Assembly: GCF_024679245.1 (NCBI RefSeq)
Contig: NC_090187.1
Span: forward strand, 4,614,909-4,678,908
Length of the DNA stretch: 64,000 nt
Reading direction: 5' to 3'
Origin: Pseudorasbora parva
Taxonomy: Eukaryota; Chordata; Actinopteri; Cypriniformes; Gobionidae
Shown: piece after piece, positions 52,158 to 64,000 of the stretch
How the letters are laid out: the number at the start of each line of letters is the position of its first letter
Numbering within the stretch: position 1 is the stretch's first letter
The notes under the pieces: generated by a model
The model's input: only the letters and a program-made list of their open reading frames with translations
Database searches by the model: none
What the model was told of the DNA's origin: nothing
Position numbers and translations under genes: made by a program

Positions 52158-52544
52158 GGAAGTTTTTATTACTAAATGGAATTAGTTCAGATAACTTATC
52201 CAAATAAGTAAGAGAAACTTAAAAAAACCAATGCAAAAAGATAACAAAATATATTAAGTTAAGTCAACAAATAATTTTTTACAGTGTAGCATGTCTGCAT
52301 TTACAGTACTCATAAAATAGCAGCCGGACGACTTACTACTTCTGGCAAGAATATGAGGTGTGCATTTAATGCAAACTTTACTATCCCATGAGGCAACAGG
52401 AGAGGATTTGAGGATGAAAGTCTAAATTACTTTCATGCTACATACATTCATACTGTGTCATTCATAGTCGTGAATGACTAAAATTAGTACCTACTCAAAA
52501 GAGTATGCCATTTTGTATGCAGTCATAGAGTCCTAAACTCCTAA

Positions 52545-53234
52545 AGGGTTACTTCAGCGATTAGCATATGGCTTTGTATCAGTAGAAACCCTGAAGTATA
52601 TTCAAATGATTGTGCTTTCCCCCCTCATATCCCCCTGAGACGAGAGATTTATGCATTTTATTTCTGGAAAAATTCCTCCTATGATGCAAATTGACGATAT
52701 TTCCATCATCGGAGGAATGTTTGGCCAAAGGCTAAAGACTACAGCCAGCAGAGGGAGCCATTTCCGCATGTTTTGAAGCCGCGCATGAGGGATGGAGATC
52801 ACACTCACAGCTCAGCTCGCAGCTACAGGCACTCATTTAAACAGAGCTATGGTGAGCAATGTAAGTCTTGTGTAGTCGCGATTACCTCAGCTCTCATCAT
52901 GAGAGCTCATTTATCTGACTCCTGCAGTTAGTGCTCAGTGCTGTGATATTCACGCAGTGACAGACTCATTATATTGAACAGACACGTTCAGTTTTTAATT
53001 GTAGTGTCTTCTCCAACTCAGTCACAGTAATCCAGTAGCGGTGGCTTTGGGAATGGCCTCACAGGGCAGCGAAGCATTCTGGGAATTGTAGTTTTTCATC
53101 CCCATGAGACAAAAATACATTTTCTGTCTTTTCTCAGTCTAGAAGGCACCAAATTCAAAAATAATTTCACGTTTCTACTACATTGATGACCCAGTTTAAA
53201 TACAGATTCATCTTCCCAGCGCTGAAGTACCCCT
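52545..53234. mobile_element. Inverted-repeat element (AGGGTTACTTCAGCG ends)
   Basis: AGGGTTACTTCAGCG at the left matches reversed CGCTGAAGTACCCCT at the right with one difference; flanks are CTAA and TTAA, so one target copy has mutated. The GC-richer centre has CATTCTGGGAATTGTAGTTT, a word common in fish repeats. No transposase. Confidence 0.65.
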
Positions 53235-53238
53235 TTAA

Positions 53239-55473
<2,235 letters not shown>

Positions 55474-55739
55474 TTAAAGGGGGGGTGAAACACTCAGTCA
55501 ATTTCAGTCAGTTTCAAAGTCAGTTTCAGTCAATCTCATGTCAATCTTGAGTACCTATAGAGTAGTATTGCATCCTTCATATCTCCGAAAAGTCTTTAGT
55601 TTTATTATATTTCTAAAAGAAATATGGGCTGTACCGAGTCTTTCCGGAAAAAACCGAGCGCCTGGAGGCGTATCGTGTGGGCGGAGCTAAAGAATGACGA
55701 ATGCGCAAAGCGGTGACGTCCTCAAGCGTGGAGAAACCC

Positions 55740-55823
55740 ATGGCTATCTCAGCTAATAGATATGATCCAGAATCATTCGGAGGCTGAAATAGAAACAGCA
55801 ACAGCAGGACGTCCGTCTCTGTG
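55740..55823 (+). pseudogene. P2X7-tail-like first exon (copy 3)
   Basis: MAISANRYDPES corresponds to the start of copies 1 and 2 (M-x5-YDPES). An indel then breaks the frame before CAGGACGTCCGTCTCTGTG|GTATGT, which matches the donor position of the other copies. The shared YDPES start and donor support the exon; the product is lost. Confidence 0.45.
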
Positions 55824-56149
55824 GTATGTACTGTATTTAGAGGCCTGTCAAAATGACATGATTCGGTTTATGGACTATTGTATGCGACCAAACCTTAGTA
55901 GCAAGCAAAACGGTTTTGCACGTCAGAGTAGTGCAACGTTATAAGTTACATAGAACAGCAATGAAGTCCATTAGCGCATTTGAATGACGAAGCACGCGAT
56001 TGTGTCGTTTACTGCCCTTGTGAAAAAGAAGTGTGCTTAATTGTATTGAAAGTGTATTTTTTGTGCACTTAATATATTTAAAGTATATTTTTTAAAAACT
56101 GCACTTGTAGATAATATGATATAATTAAAATTAAGTGCCACTTAAGTGT

Positions 56150-56700
56150 ACTTAAAGAGAATACACTTTAATGACAATATTTCTAAACACATTTAAGTAC
56201 ACTTTTTTAAAATTCACTTTGTAATAATATATAATTAATTTGTACTTTAACAAAGTACACTTTCATGACGATATTTATAAACACACTTTAGTGCACTTTT
56301 AATAAGTGCACTTTAAAAAATTATCTAATTAATTTGTACTTTAAAAAGTACTCTTTCATGACAATATTTATAAACACACTTTAGTACACTTATAATAAGT
56401 GCACTTTGTAATAATATATAATTAATTTGTACTTTAAAAAAGTACACTTTCATGACAATATTTATAAACACACTTTAGTACATTATAATAAGTGCACTTT
56501 GTAATAATATACAATTAATTTGTACTTTAAAAAAGTACACTTTCATGACAATATTTATAAACACACTTTAGTGCACTTTTAATAAGTGCGCTTTGTAATA
56601 ATATCTAATTAATTTTCACTTACAGAAAGTACACTTGTATGACAATATTTATAAACACACTTAAGTGCACTTTTTAAAAATGCACCTTGTAATAATGTCT
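56150..56700. repeat. ~93-bp tandem array, six copies
   Basis: CATGACAATATTTATAAACA recurs at about 56264, 56357, 56451, 56543 and 56638, each followed by CACTTTAGTGCACTT-type palindromic words and TAATTAATTTGTACTTT. Confidence 0.85.
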
Positions 56701-57324
56701 ACACCTAAATTTACTTAAACCATTTTAATTATGAGTTTGTTTCATAAAGTGCACTTATTTTACTAATGACAAAGCACATGGAAAATAAATGATTTAAAAA
56801 AAAATGAGTTGTCCAAATTTACATTGGTTAATTTATTTTTCTTCAAAATTTCACTCGCTTACACTCCAGTACAACATACTGTTGAAATGTTATAACTAGC
56901 TCATATGAACTCAACTACAAGTGTCAGTTTTCTACATAATTTGACATTGTCAATCTTTATGAGAGGAGTTGCCTAATGTACTGTAGGCTACTTTACATCT
57001 GTGTAGAATAACCTACTTTCAATATTATGTTGTTGTATGGCGATTAAACACACATTTAATTGCATTAATTGCAAGAAAAGGTTGAACAAATCTAAACCAA
57101 ATTAATTTGCATTAAAATTCAGTTAAAATAGGCTACATTTAATTTTAATCAGACTCACTGTAAACATGATTGACTTTTAGTTAGGTGAATGAGTCAAGTT
57201 CTCTGAAATACAGTCCAACTACACAGTGTGTTAGAACAACCTGAAGAGAAAGGGATAATTAATACGTCATTTATAATCAACATTTAATGCACGAAATATC
57301 TTATTTTATATTTATACTTAATAT

Positions 57325-57399
57325 TTCAATGCGCATGCGCCAAAAATACTACGTCATGATTTTGAAAAATGCGCGGTCTGCCATGTTTGCGTCATCGCG
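57325..57399 (+). promoter_or_regulatory. NRF1/CRE-type promoter of the nested gene
   Basis: TGCGCATGCGCC (a textbook NRF1 site), TACGTCAT (CRE half-site or better) and TTGCGTCATCGCG occur within 70 bp upstream of the ATG at 57400, with GCCATGTT between them. No TATA box. This is the layout of a CpG-type housekeeping promoter in otherwise AT-rich DNA. Confidence 0.5.
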
Positions 57400-58530
57400 A
57401 TGCGTAATGAAGCTGAAGGACAACAGACAACAGAGGAGCAAACCGTTTGGATCATTACAGATGAGACGTTATATGCTACAAATAACGAGTCAAGTAAGTA
57501 TATCTTGATATAAGCTCTCTTGATTTTACATTTTCACCGTCACATGGTAGCTCTCTATTACGGTGTAGTTATTTAGTTTAATTGCAGATAGGATAGACGC
57601 ACTATGGACTCGGGAGGGAATCGGGAGGTGAATTAACGTTAATCATGTTTTCTATGTATCTAAGATTGTATTATTCATATTCATGTATCTAAGATTGCAT
57701 TATAATAATTTCTTAAATCGGAATGTGATCGCCGGTGTGGGCACGTCAATGAATCTGCCTGCTGTAAATACAATATTTTAATCAAACTCCTACTTTTTAA
57801 ATGGACAGAAGACATTTAACGTTTTATACATGTATTCCATATATTAACTTATAACAACCAGTAATGAAATAATGATTTTAATACGTTCTTTTCTTTTTGC
57901 ATTTGGAGAGTAAGATGTTAAAGTACTATTTGTGTTTTTAATATTTTGTGCTTATATTATTTTATTTTTTATTTTGTAGGATCAATACAGATGTGTTATT
58001 GGAGATCCAGTGCAAGCTGTGTGGAATTACAGAGCCATCTTGATGAGGTCAAGTTAATGTTAATTATGAATTTATGCCCAGCCATGACACTGATCACACA
58101 AGCTAAAACATAACTATCAAGTCTTTAGCTTTTAAATGCTTTGTATCTTGTCCATTTGTAAGTAATACATTCCCACTTGTGCATTTACAGATCCCCTAAT
58201 CATTATATATTTTACAGGCCACACACCCAAAGGAATGGAGCCGCAGCATTGCTGTGCCAGGCGTGGTAAATGCAGGAACATCCTTCATGGAGATGGGCGA
58301 GGTAAGCTGAAACTTGCAAGGCAAGATGAGGAAAAATGCAAGAATACTTTTCTCAATTTACATTGGTCTTGGGTTATTTATCTATATTTAAGTTATGTTT
58401 AATTCCCTGTAAAGTAGGAATAAAAACCATTATTAAAATGTTCTCTTTTTAATTTTTAAAGTCCAGTGTCAGTGAAGATGATGTGCTCAGTGGGATACAT
58501 GAAGGAACCTCTCCAATCATTCTACCCTGA
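57400..58530 (+). CDS. Four-exon open frame inside a transposon, unknown product
   Basis: Exons 57400-57493, 57980-58047, 58218-58301 and 58462-58530 have GT-AG borders (GTAAGTAT, GTCAAG, GTAAGC donors; TTTTGTAG, TTTTACAG, TTTTTAAAG acceptors) and splice in frame to 104 residues: MRNEAEGQQTTEEQTVWIIT, DETLYATNNES, RSIQMCYWRSSASCVELQSH, LDE, ATHPKEWSRSIAVPGVVNAG, TSFMEMGE, SSVSEDDVLSGIHEGTSPII, LP, stop. An AATAAA lies near 59050. It is acidic and I do not recognise it. Exons 1-2 have another open frame (start MKLKDNRQQRSKPFG) that stops in exon 3, so the frame is not certain. Confidence 0.4.
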
Positions 58531-59356
58531 CGACTGAGGTAATTCATCACATAGGGGATGCAGTTGTGGTCAAAAGCGTACACACACCATGCAGAATAAA
58601 CTGCTTCATCAGGGCAGTACTAGATAAAAAAGAGACAACATGCTCATTTTTATGATTTCTTTTTTCTTCTTCTTTTTTTCATACAGATACTGCTGTGTGA
58701 ATATAAACTTTGGAGCACAACTGTACATCTATCGTTTTAATTTAATTGAGCCAATTATAATAATGGATAGATCTGTTTTATAAACAAGTTTTTTCTTTGC
58801 GTTTTCTTTTTCTTTCCTCAAGGTATATATTTTTTTGCTTTTCTGCCTCTTTGGAACATGTCCATTCACATCTACTGTGGAGAGATGGTGCACCAGTTTC
58901 CTACTGATGGAGAGCTTCTGGGACATTGACATAAACAGCACTTTCCAAACAACTTGAAAATAGTTGGTGACAAACAATTTTCTGTGCCTTTGGAGTTCTT
59001 TTTTTTTCTTTTTCTTTTTCTTTCACTGTAATGCTGGAATAAGATTTTAGAATAAACCTTTTGGTCCTAATTTTGGTGCTAGTAAAGGTTTAAGAGCTTA
59101 TAAGTTTAGTAACACTTTACAATAAGATCTAATTTGTTAACATTATTTAATGTACTGGCCGACATGATCTAACAGTGATTTCTTTTTATTTATTTATTTT
59201 ATTTAATTTTTTACAGTGTTTATTAATAGTTGTTGACCTTGCTTAATAAATTATAGTTAAAAGCTAGTTAATTAAATTTATAGTCATTGTTCATGCAAGT
59301 TAACAATGCATTAAATAATTAACATACAACTTTTGATTTTAAGATTGCATTAATAA

Positions 59357-60599
59357 TAGGGGTGTAACAGTACACAAAGCTGACAGTTCGGGGAGGAACA
59401 CTAAATATAAAAATGCTTTTTTTTTTTTTTTTTGGTTTACTGAACACATTGTAATTGTCCTAAACTAAAGGTTTCTTAAAAAATTAAAAATATAATATAA
59501 AAAATATCTCTACTAATTATTATTATTATTACCTTTATTTAACCAGGAGAAAAACTCACAGAGATTAAAATGTCCTGTCCTGGCCAAGATAGGCAGCTGT
59601 GTTTGCATGTACAGTTATACATAAAAAGTCACATAAAAAACATAAAACATACAACCAGTCAAAAACAATTACACACCATTAATTTACTCTCAAAATGATG
59701 TAGTAAAATTTTAAAATGACTAAATGTCACCTGATCTTTTAGCTTCAACTCAGTCTGGAGCAAATTCCAATCTGAGGCTGCGACATATCTGAAGGATGTT
59801 TCACCAAGCTTAACTCTAACAAAGGGCACACAAAGATTATAATTTGATTCAGAATGTAATATATAATTGCCTTGTTGTTTCTGATTAATCAAATGACAAA
59901 GAATGCTGTATAGTGTAGACTATATAGGGAGGCCTTACTTGCACTCGCATTGTATGCAAACGTGTAAACTTCTCATAAGACCGTTTTTGCATTAACTTAT
60001 AAATCTAATTATAGGTTAGATTTTTTTCAGGTTTTCAGGTTAAGTAGAATATGATGAATATATAGGCTAATATAATGCATACATTTAGTGAAAGAGTTCA
60101 TCTCTCTCGTGTTTTATCGACGTCTTTCTGCTGTTGAAACACTGAACGATTACACAATGTGATACATTTTAGTAAGTTGTAATGTATCCTTAACATACCT
60201 TCTGATGTTAATTCATGTTTATTCTTTGACTATGACAAGGTGATCACATTCACTCGTGCCGCGGTGCTGCTTGAACTGATGTCTTTACAGTGATCTGTCA
60301 TGTCACATTAAAGAGCATCAATATGGCATCACTTGAATTTAATGATAAAATTGACAGAATACATATGTTCTTATGAAAACTTGTATTGAAGTGTGTTCCA
60401 CTCATTAATCAAGCCGTCTGTTAACTGTTAAAGATTGCATTCGTGTTAAAGAATTGCATTCGTACCGCTCTGTTAACTGTTAAAGATTGCATTCGTGTTA
60501 AAGAATTGCATTCGTACCGCTCGGTACACACGTGTGCACTGTACCGGAAGTCCTTTACCGAACCGGTTCGGTATGAATACATGTGCCGTTACACCCCTA
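59357..60599. mobile_element. hAT-type element (TAGGGGTGTAAC ends), interrupted by a LINE fragment
   Basis: TAGGGGTGTAAC and GTTACACCCCTA are the inverted termini; ATTAATAA (59349-59356) and ATTAGTAA (60600-60607) form an 8-bp duplication with one change. ACCGGTTCGGTATGAATAC near the right end is typical of this common fish element. A 60-bp direct duplication (AAAGATTGCATTCGTGTTAA) lies at 60430-60520. Non-coding. Confidence 0.8.
59514..59935 (-). pseudogene. 5'-truncated LINE fragment
   Basis: Minus strand: a C-terminal reverse-transcriptase-polyprotein fragment (CVPFVRVKLGETSFRYVAAS, DWNLLQTELKL, ending CNCF) followed by CCTGGCCAGGACAG-type 3' UTR words and an (AAT)n tail at 59514-59528. 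Such ends are standard for a group of teleost non-LTR retrotransposons. Only the last ~80 codons remain. Confidence 0.7.
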
Positions 60600-61096
60600 A
60601 TTAGTAAATGTTAAAATTAACATTAACTAAGATAAATTAATGTTTATATTATTATTAATTCTAAGTTCATGTTAAATTAAGTAGTTAACTAATTAAACGT
60701 TACCCTTAGTGTTGTACATGAAACGATTCTTTTCTTTCCATTTGTTTGTATTTATTCATCTGTTGTGTGAGGTGCTTTTCTGTGACGGGTAGATTTAGGT
60801 ACCTTTGAATGAGGGAGATATATAATAATGCATATAATTACATATAATTGCATATAATCCTCATTGTCCTCCAGACTCTTTCTAAATGAATTTGTGTTTG
60901 TGTAAATAGTTTTTTGGGTTTTTCTTGGGCATCAAAAAAAAGTTTTTTTTGTATATTTGTTTTACAGATCGTTTTGTCAATAAATGTAGAGGATTTAAAT
61001 TTGGATGTGTTTATTATACGAAATTGCAGCTGTATTATTTGAAAAATGTAATTATGAATGTATTTCATTATATTAGATTGTACATGTAAATTACGT

Positions 61097-61921
61097 TAAG
61101 GTATATTTTAGTTCATATTAATTGCTTGTTTTTAAGACAGTAGAATGGATGTCATTACATTGAGCAGTGCACTTTAATTACAATTTTAATACACTAGAAG
61201 TGATTATGAAAGTACATATAAAGTTGTATTTAAGTACCACTTAAGTTGTTCCAAAAAATCACTCTTAATTGCAACTTATTGTATTTTATTTCAACTTAAT
61301 ATGTGATAAATTTGAAATCAATTACATATAATGTGTGTTAAGTACACCGAAAACATTGCATTTAATTCACACTTAAGTGTATATTTAGCTGACATTAAAG
61401 TATGTTTTAGTTCACATTAATTGCTTGTCAGTACATTGAGCAGTGCACTTTAATTACAATTTTAATACACTAGAAGTGATTATGAAAGTACATATAAAGT
61501 TGTATTTAAGTACCACTTAAGTTGTTCCAAAAAATCACTCTTAATTGCAACTTATTGTATTTTATTTCAACTTAATATGTGATAAATTTGAAATCAATTA
61601 CATATAATGTGTGTTAAGTACACCGAAAACATTGCATTTAATTCACACTTAAGTGTATATTTAGCTGACATTAAAGTATGTTTTAGTTCACATTAATTGC
61701 TTGTCAGTACATTGAGCAGTGCACTTTAATTACAATTTTAATACACTAGAAGTGATTATGAAAGTACATATAAAGTTGTATTTAAGTACCACTTAAGTTG
61801 TTCCAAAAAATCACTCTTAATTGCAACTTATTGTATTTTATTTCAACTTAATATGTGATAAATTTGAAATCAATTACATATAATGTGTGTTAAGTACACC
61901 GAAAACATTGCATTTAATTGC
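61097..61921. repeat. 276-bp tandem repeat, three copies
   Basis: TTGAGCAGTGCACTTTAATT recurs at about 61160, 61436 and 61712. Copies are nearly identical, especially the second and third. Each holds AAGTACCACTTAAGTTGTTC and CACTTAAGTGTATATTTAGC. It is the right subterminal array of the CCCTTGTG element. Confidence 0.92.
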
Positions 61922-62070
61922 ACAATTAAGTGTATTTAGTATAAGTATATTATCTGTGTAATAAGTACACTTAATAAAAGTACACTAAAGTGCACTTTTT
62001 TTTCACAAGGGTGATGTTTACTCACGCGACGATAAGCAACCGCACAGACATTTGAAGCAGATTTACTCAC

Positions 62071-62310
62071 CGACTGCTTCCAAAGCAGGACCGAACCTTT
62101 ATCGCTGGGACGGCTCCGTCAAAAACACACTTCTTGGAGTGTGGAGATCCACTTTGCGATGCGACTGAAGCATTTCTGCGTTCAAATCGGTTCAAATGCA
62201 GCGCTGCCTTCCCGGAATGCTGTGCTGAAGCGTTGAAGTCGCTTAATGTCAAAGTGGAGGAATGAAGTGGAGCGCGGCGCGGACTATAACCGACATTAGT
62301 GTTCACGGAC
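62071..62310 (-). pseudogene. THAP-gene first-exon remnant (copy 3)
   Basis: The minus strand keeps the end of the exon (SKKCVFDGAVPAIKV, then a donor GTGAGTAA) but the first finger half is rearranged. Placement at the element end and the DGAVPxIKV ending match copies 1 and 2. Confidence 0.5.
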
Positions 62311-62943
62311 GACTGGATCTGCAGCTTGAGAGAGTGTTTACGGCCGTGCATTTCCTCTCTCCCTCTAGTGACGCACGCGCACCCTACCGGGAGAAGAGCC
62401 CGTACGGCCCATACAAGGACCTTCCGCTCTATTAACGTCAAGTAGACCCATACTCGTAAAAAACTCTCCGAAACTTGTGAGAAACCGGAAGGAGTATTTT
62501 TGACACAGAAATACTCTATCAAACGTCCAACATTAGTTTTTTAAACTTTGACTGTGTTTAGGATGGGAATCCAAGTCTTAAACAGCATTTCACCCCCCCT
62601 TTAATACAAACACAGGGATGCACGCGCAGCAGAACACAAACATTTTTAAGTATTAAAAATAAAAGTATTAAAAATATAAACAATTCCTCTCTGGAGAAGC
62701 GTTCAGTCTTTCTACTTGAAAATTCCGCCATGTATATAGCAAATCCTCCATGGTGCAAGAGCAACTGGCTTTTAACAGGGATTGGAGATGAGGCTCTGAT
62801 TGGTTTATTGCACACATTAGTTATGCCCAAAACACACCCATGACTCATTAAGAGATTAGATATAACCCTTCTGGACCATGCTTCTGGCGCGCCAACTTTT
62901 TTCCCTCGTTAAACAAGAAAAAGTGGATTTGGACACACCCTGA

Positions 62944-63380
62944 AGCCTCATTCGGACTGTCAGTCCAAATCCGATTTGTGTGTATCTAATTGAAACCCGA
63001 TCAGATTTAGCAAGTCATTTAGCAGCCAAAAATCAGAAATCCATTTATATGTAGCTTGAATTTCTGTTCATACCGTATGTCTGGAAATCCGTTTCAGTCT
63101 GACCACTCTGATCGGATATTGCGTGGTTTATGTGACTTTCTCATGCCACGTAAAACGTAAACCCCTCTGCTGTGGTTGTTGTTGCTTGTCTTATGCCTAC
63201 CAACGCAACATCGCTCCCATATGAACCAATGCAGATATTCTGGAAAATTAAAGCGCTGCATGGACACACAATTTGGATCTGAACAGTTGCGATACACAGT
63301 GTGGACAGTCAAACATTAAATCAGATTCCAAACGGATTAGCATAAAAATTGGATTTGGATTGACAGTCTTTACGAGGCTT
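62944..63380. mobile_element. Inverted-repeat MITE (AGCCTCATTCGGACTGTCAG ends)
   Basis: AGCCTCATTCGGACTGTCAG and GTCCAAATCC at the left return reversed at the right (GGATTTGGATTGACAGTC, TTTACGAGGCT) with few differences. 437 bp, non-coding. Confidence 0.75.
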
Positions 63381-64000
63381 AAGTGCACCTACGTCATGCG
63401 CTTTAGAACATGTGCTCAGATCATTAAAATAGGGTCCATTCTGTGTAATGCAACTACTTAACACCAGCATCAATGTGACGACCAGGTTTTAGTGCTATTT
63501 ACTTTAAAAGCAAGATCTTAAATCCGGCAAAATTGAGCATTGCATGATTCATAACATTTTTTCCCTTAACAGATAATTTCATCATAATGGGAGATTTTTT
63601 TTCCCTTTAAAATGCATACATGTGTCAGAATATAGCTATTATAACAAAATGTTTGAATTATAGGATACTGTAGAATATTTTTCAGTAAAAAAAAAGCAGT
63701 AAAGGATATATTCTCTCAGTTTATCAGCATTCACATTTCACTGCCTTACACTTTATTTTATACAATTTATAGTCAATATAAAGGGAATTTGTATGTAAAT
63801 TTGGCTCCTTTTGATTTAGGATTTTAATATGCCCCATTCAGTCACTGCGTATCAATACTAGACTTTCAAAAATCATGTAAAAAAGGTTTATTTAAAATAG
63901 ACCTCATTTTACTTCCCTCACTCCAGAGCAATAATTCATCACAAATCTCAGTTCTCTCATCGTGCTGCATGTATTCATAATGAAACATGGCCATAGTGTG
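63381..64000. other. Intergenic sequence without recognised feature
   Basis: AT-rich; no exon, RNA or repeat that I can name. Confidence 0.4.

Larger units (their letters stand above)
46616..52286 (+). mobile_element. TA-flanked transposon (CACTGTAAA ends) carrying gene exons
   Basis: Terminal CACTGTAAA at the left and its reverse at the right lie directly inside TA duplications (46614-46615, 52287-52288). Outer sequence on both sides joins into a repeat whose uninterrupted relative is at 34215-34475, confirming an insertion. Inside are a promoter-like region (47.0-47.2 kb), exon-like segments at 47533-47592 and 47728-47865, a later-inserted TTAA element (48207-50876), an exon resembling fish SAMD3-like proteins (51260-51462) and a 43-bp minisatellite near the right end. 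Confidence 0.7.
59109..60706. mobile_element. GTAACACTTTACAATAAG-type MITE, interrupted
   Basis: Left part 59109-59356 and right part 60600-60706 match consecutive parts of the family also seen at 7100-7367 (GTTAACATTA words, CAACTTTTGATTTTAAGATT, then AAATGTTAAAATTAACATTA). The hAT element at 59357 sits between them. The right terminus is decayed. Confidence 0.7.
56015..62011 (+). mobile_element. Large element with CCCTTGTGAAAAA ends carrying a four-exon gene
   Basis: CCCTTGTGAAAAA and its inverse bound a 6-kb block inserted in the third TTAA element. CGTTTACT (56006-56013) and TGTTTACT (62015-62022) beside the ends suggest an 8-bp target duplication. Both subterminal regions are arrays rich in AAGTGCACTT/AAGTACACTT words (93-bp units at the left, 276-bp units at the right). 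The middle has a promoter-like block and a spliced open frame at 57400-58530, then later insertions at 59109-60706. No transposase recognised. Confidence 0.7.
55478..62600 (-). mobile_element. TTAA element with THAP and P2X7-tail-like exons (copy 3, inverted, host of nested insertions)
   Basis: TTAA at 55474-55477 and 62601-62604 flanks AGGGGGGGTGAAA termini. Orientation is opposite to copies 1 and 2: the P2X7-tail-like exon is on + near the left (ATG 55740, MAISANRYDPES, frame broken later, donor GTATGT at 55824) and the THAP exon is on - near the right (about 62071-62310, SKKCVFDGAVPAIKV, donor GTGAGT). Between them a 6-kb element with CCCTTGTG ends has inserted. Own sequence is thus only about 1.1 kb. 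Confidence 0.75.

Noticed and set aside
62067..62522. 151-codon minus-strand frame as a complete gene
   Set aside because: It is the terminal region of the third TTAA element; only the DGAVPAIKV end of the THAP exon is recognisable.

Overview
The window is vertebrate and almost certainly from a teleost of the carp/zebrafish group (Cyprinidae or close). The grounds are GT-AG introns, very long TA, CA, CT and tetranucleotide microsatellites, a decayed Tc1-like transposon, and many short inverted-repeat elements of the kind typical of cyprinid genomes. It is not prokaryotic: there are no operons, no ribosome-binding sites and no CRISPR. Most long open frames are translated microsatellite or minisatellite and are not genes.

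The one firmly identified gene is the 3' part of clmp (CXADR-like membrane protein) on the + strand. Four exons (2149-2316, 7882-8004, 12810-12951, 14232-14571) splice in frame into the second Ig domain, the transmembrane helix and the cytoplasmic tail, and end at a stop. The signal peptide and V-type Ig domain lie upstream of the window. A long, transposon-studded 3' UTR may run to polyadenylation signals near 20.94 or 21.08 kb. The clmp introns hold long microsatellites, a G-rich 42-bp minisatellite of about 32 copies inside a terminal-inverted-repeat element, and several other inverted-repeat elements.

From 21.5 to 30 kb there is a Tc1 remnant, CA-linked repeats, foldback elements and the first of three copies of a TTAA-flanked element. 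At 29.8-30.26 kb there is a plausible promoter and first coding exon of an unidentified + strand gene that would continue beyond 30.26 kb. From 30.3 to 46 kb there are more inverted-repeat elements, a perfect 31-bp hairpin, a hammerhead-ribozyme-like motif, an 800-bp palindrome and a second copy of the TTAA element.

From 46.6 to 62.6 kb the sequence is nested transposons. A TA-flanked element (46616-52286) carries decayed gene exons, one of which resembles the C terminus of the multicopy fish SAMD3-like proteins; it is split by a TTAA element that itself holds two inverted hAT-type elements. The third TTAA copy (55478-62600) holds an element with CCCTTGTG ends, which carries an apparently intact four-exon open frame behind an NRF1/CRE-type promoter as well as an inverted-repeat element, a hAT element and a LINE fragment nested five levels deep.

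The most interesting candidate system is the TTAA element family. Its three copies carry the first exon of a THAP-domain (transposase-type) gene at one end and, facing inward from the other end, the first exon of a gene whose N terminus resembles fish proteins related to the P2X7 receptor tail. Family names given here are recalled, not searched.
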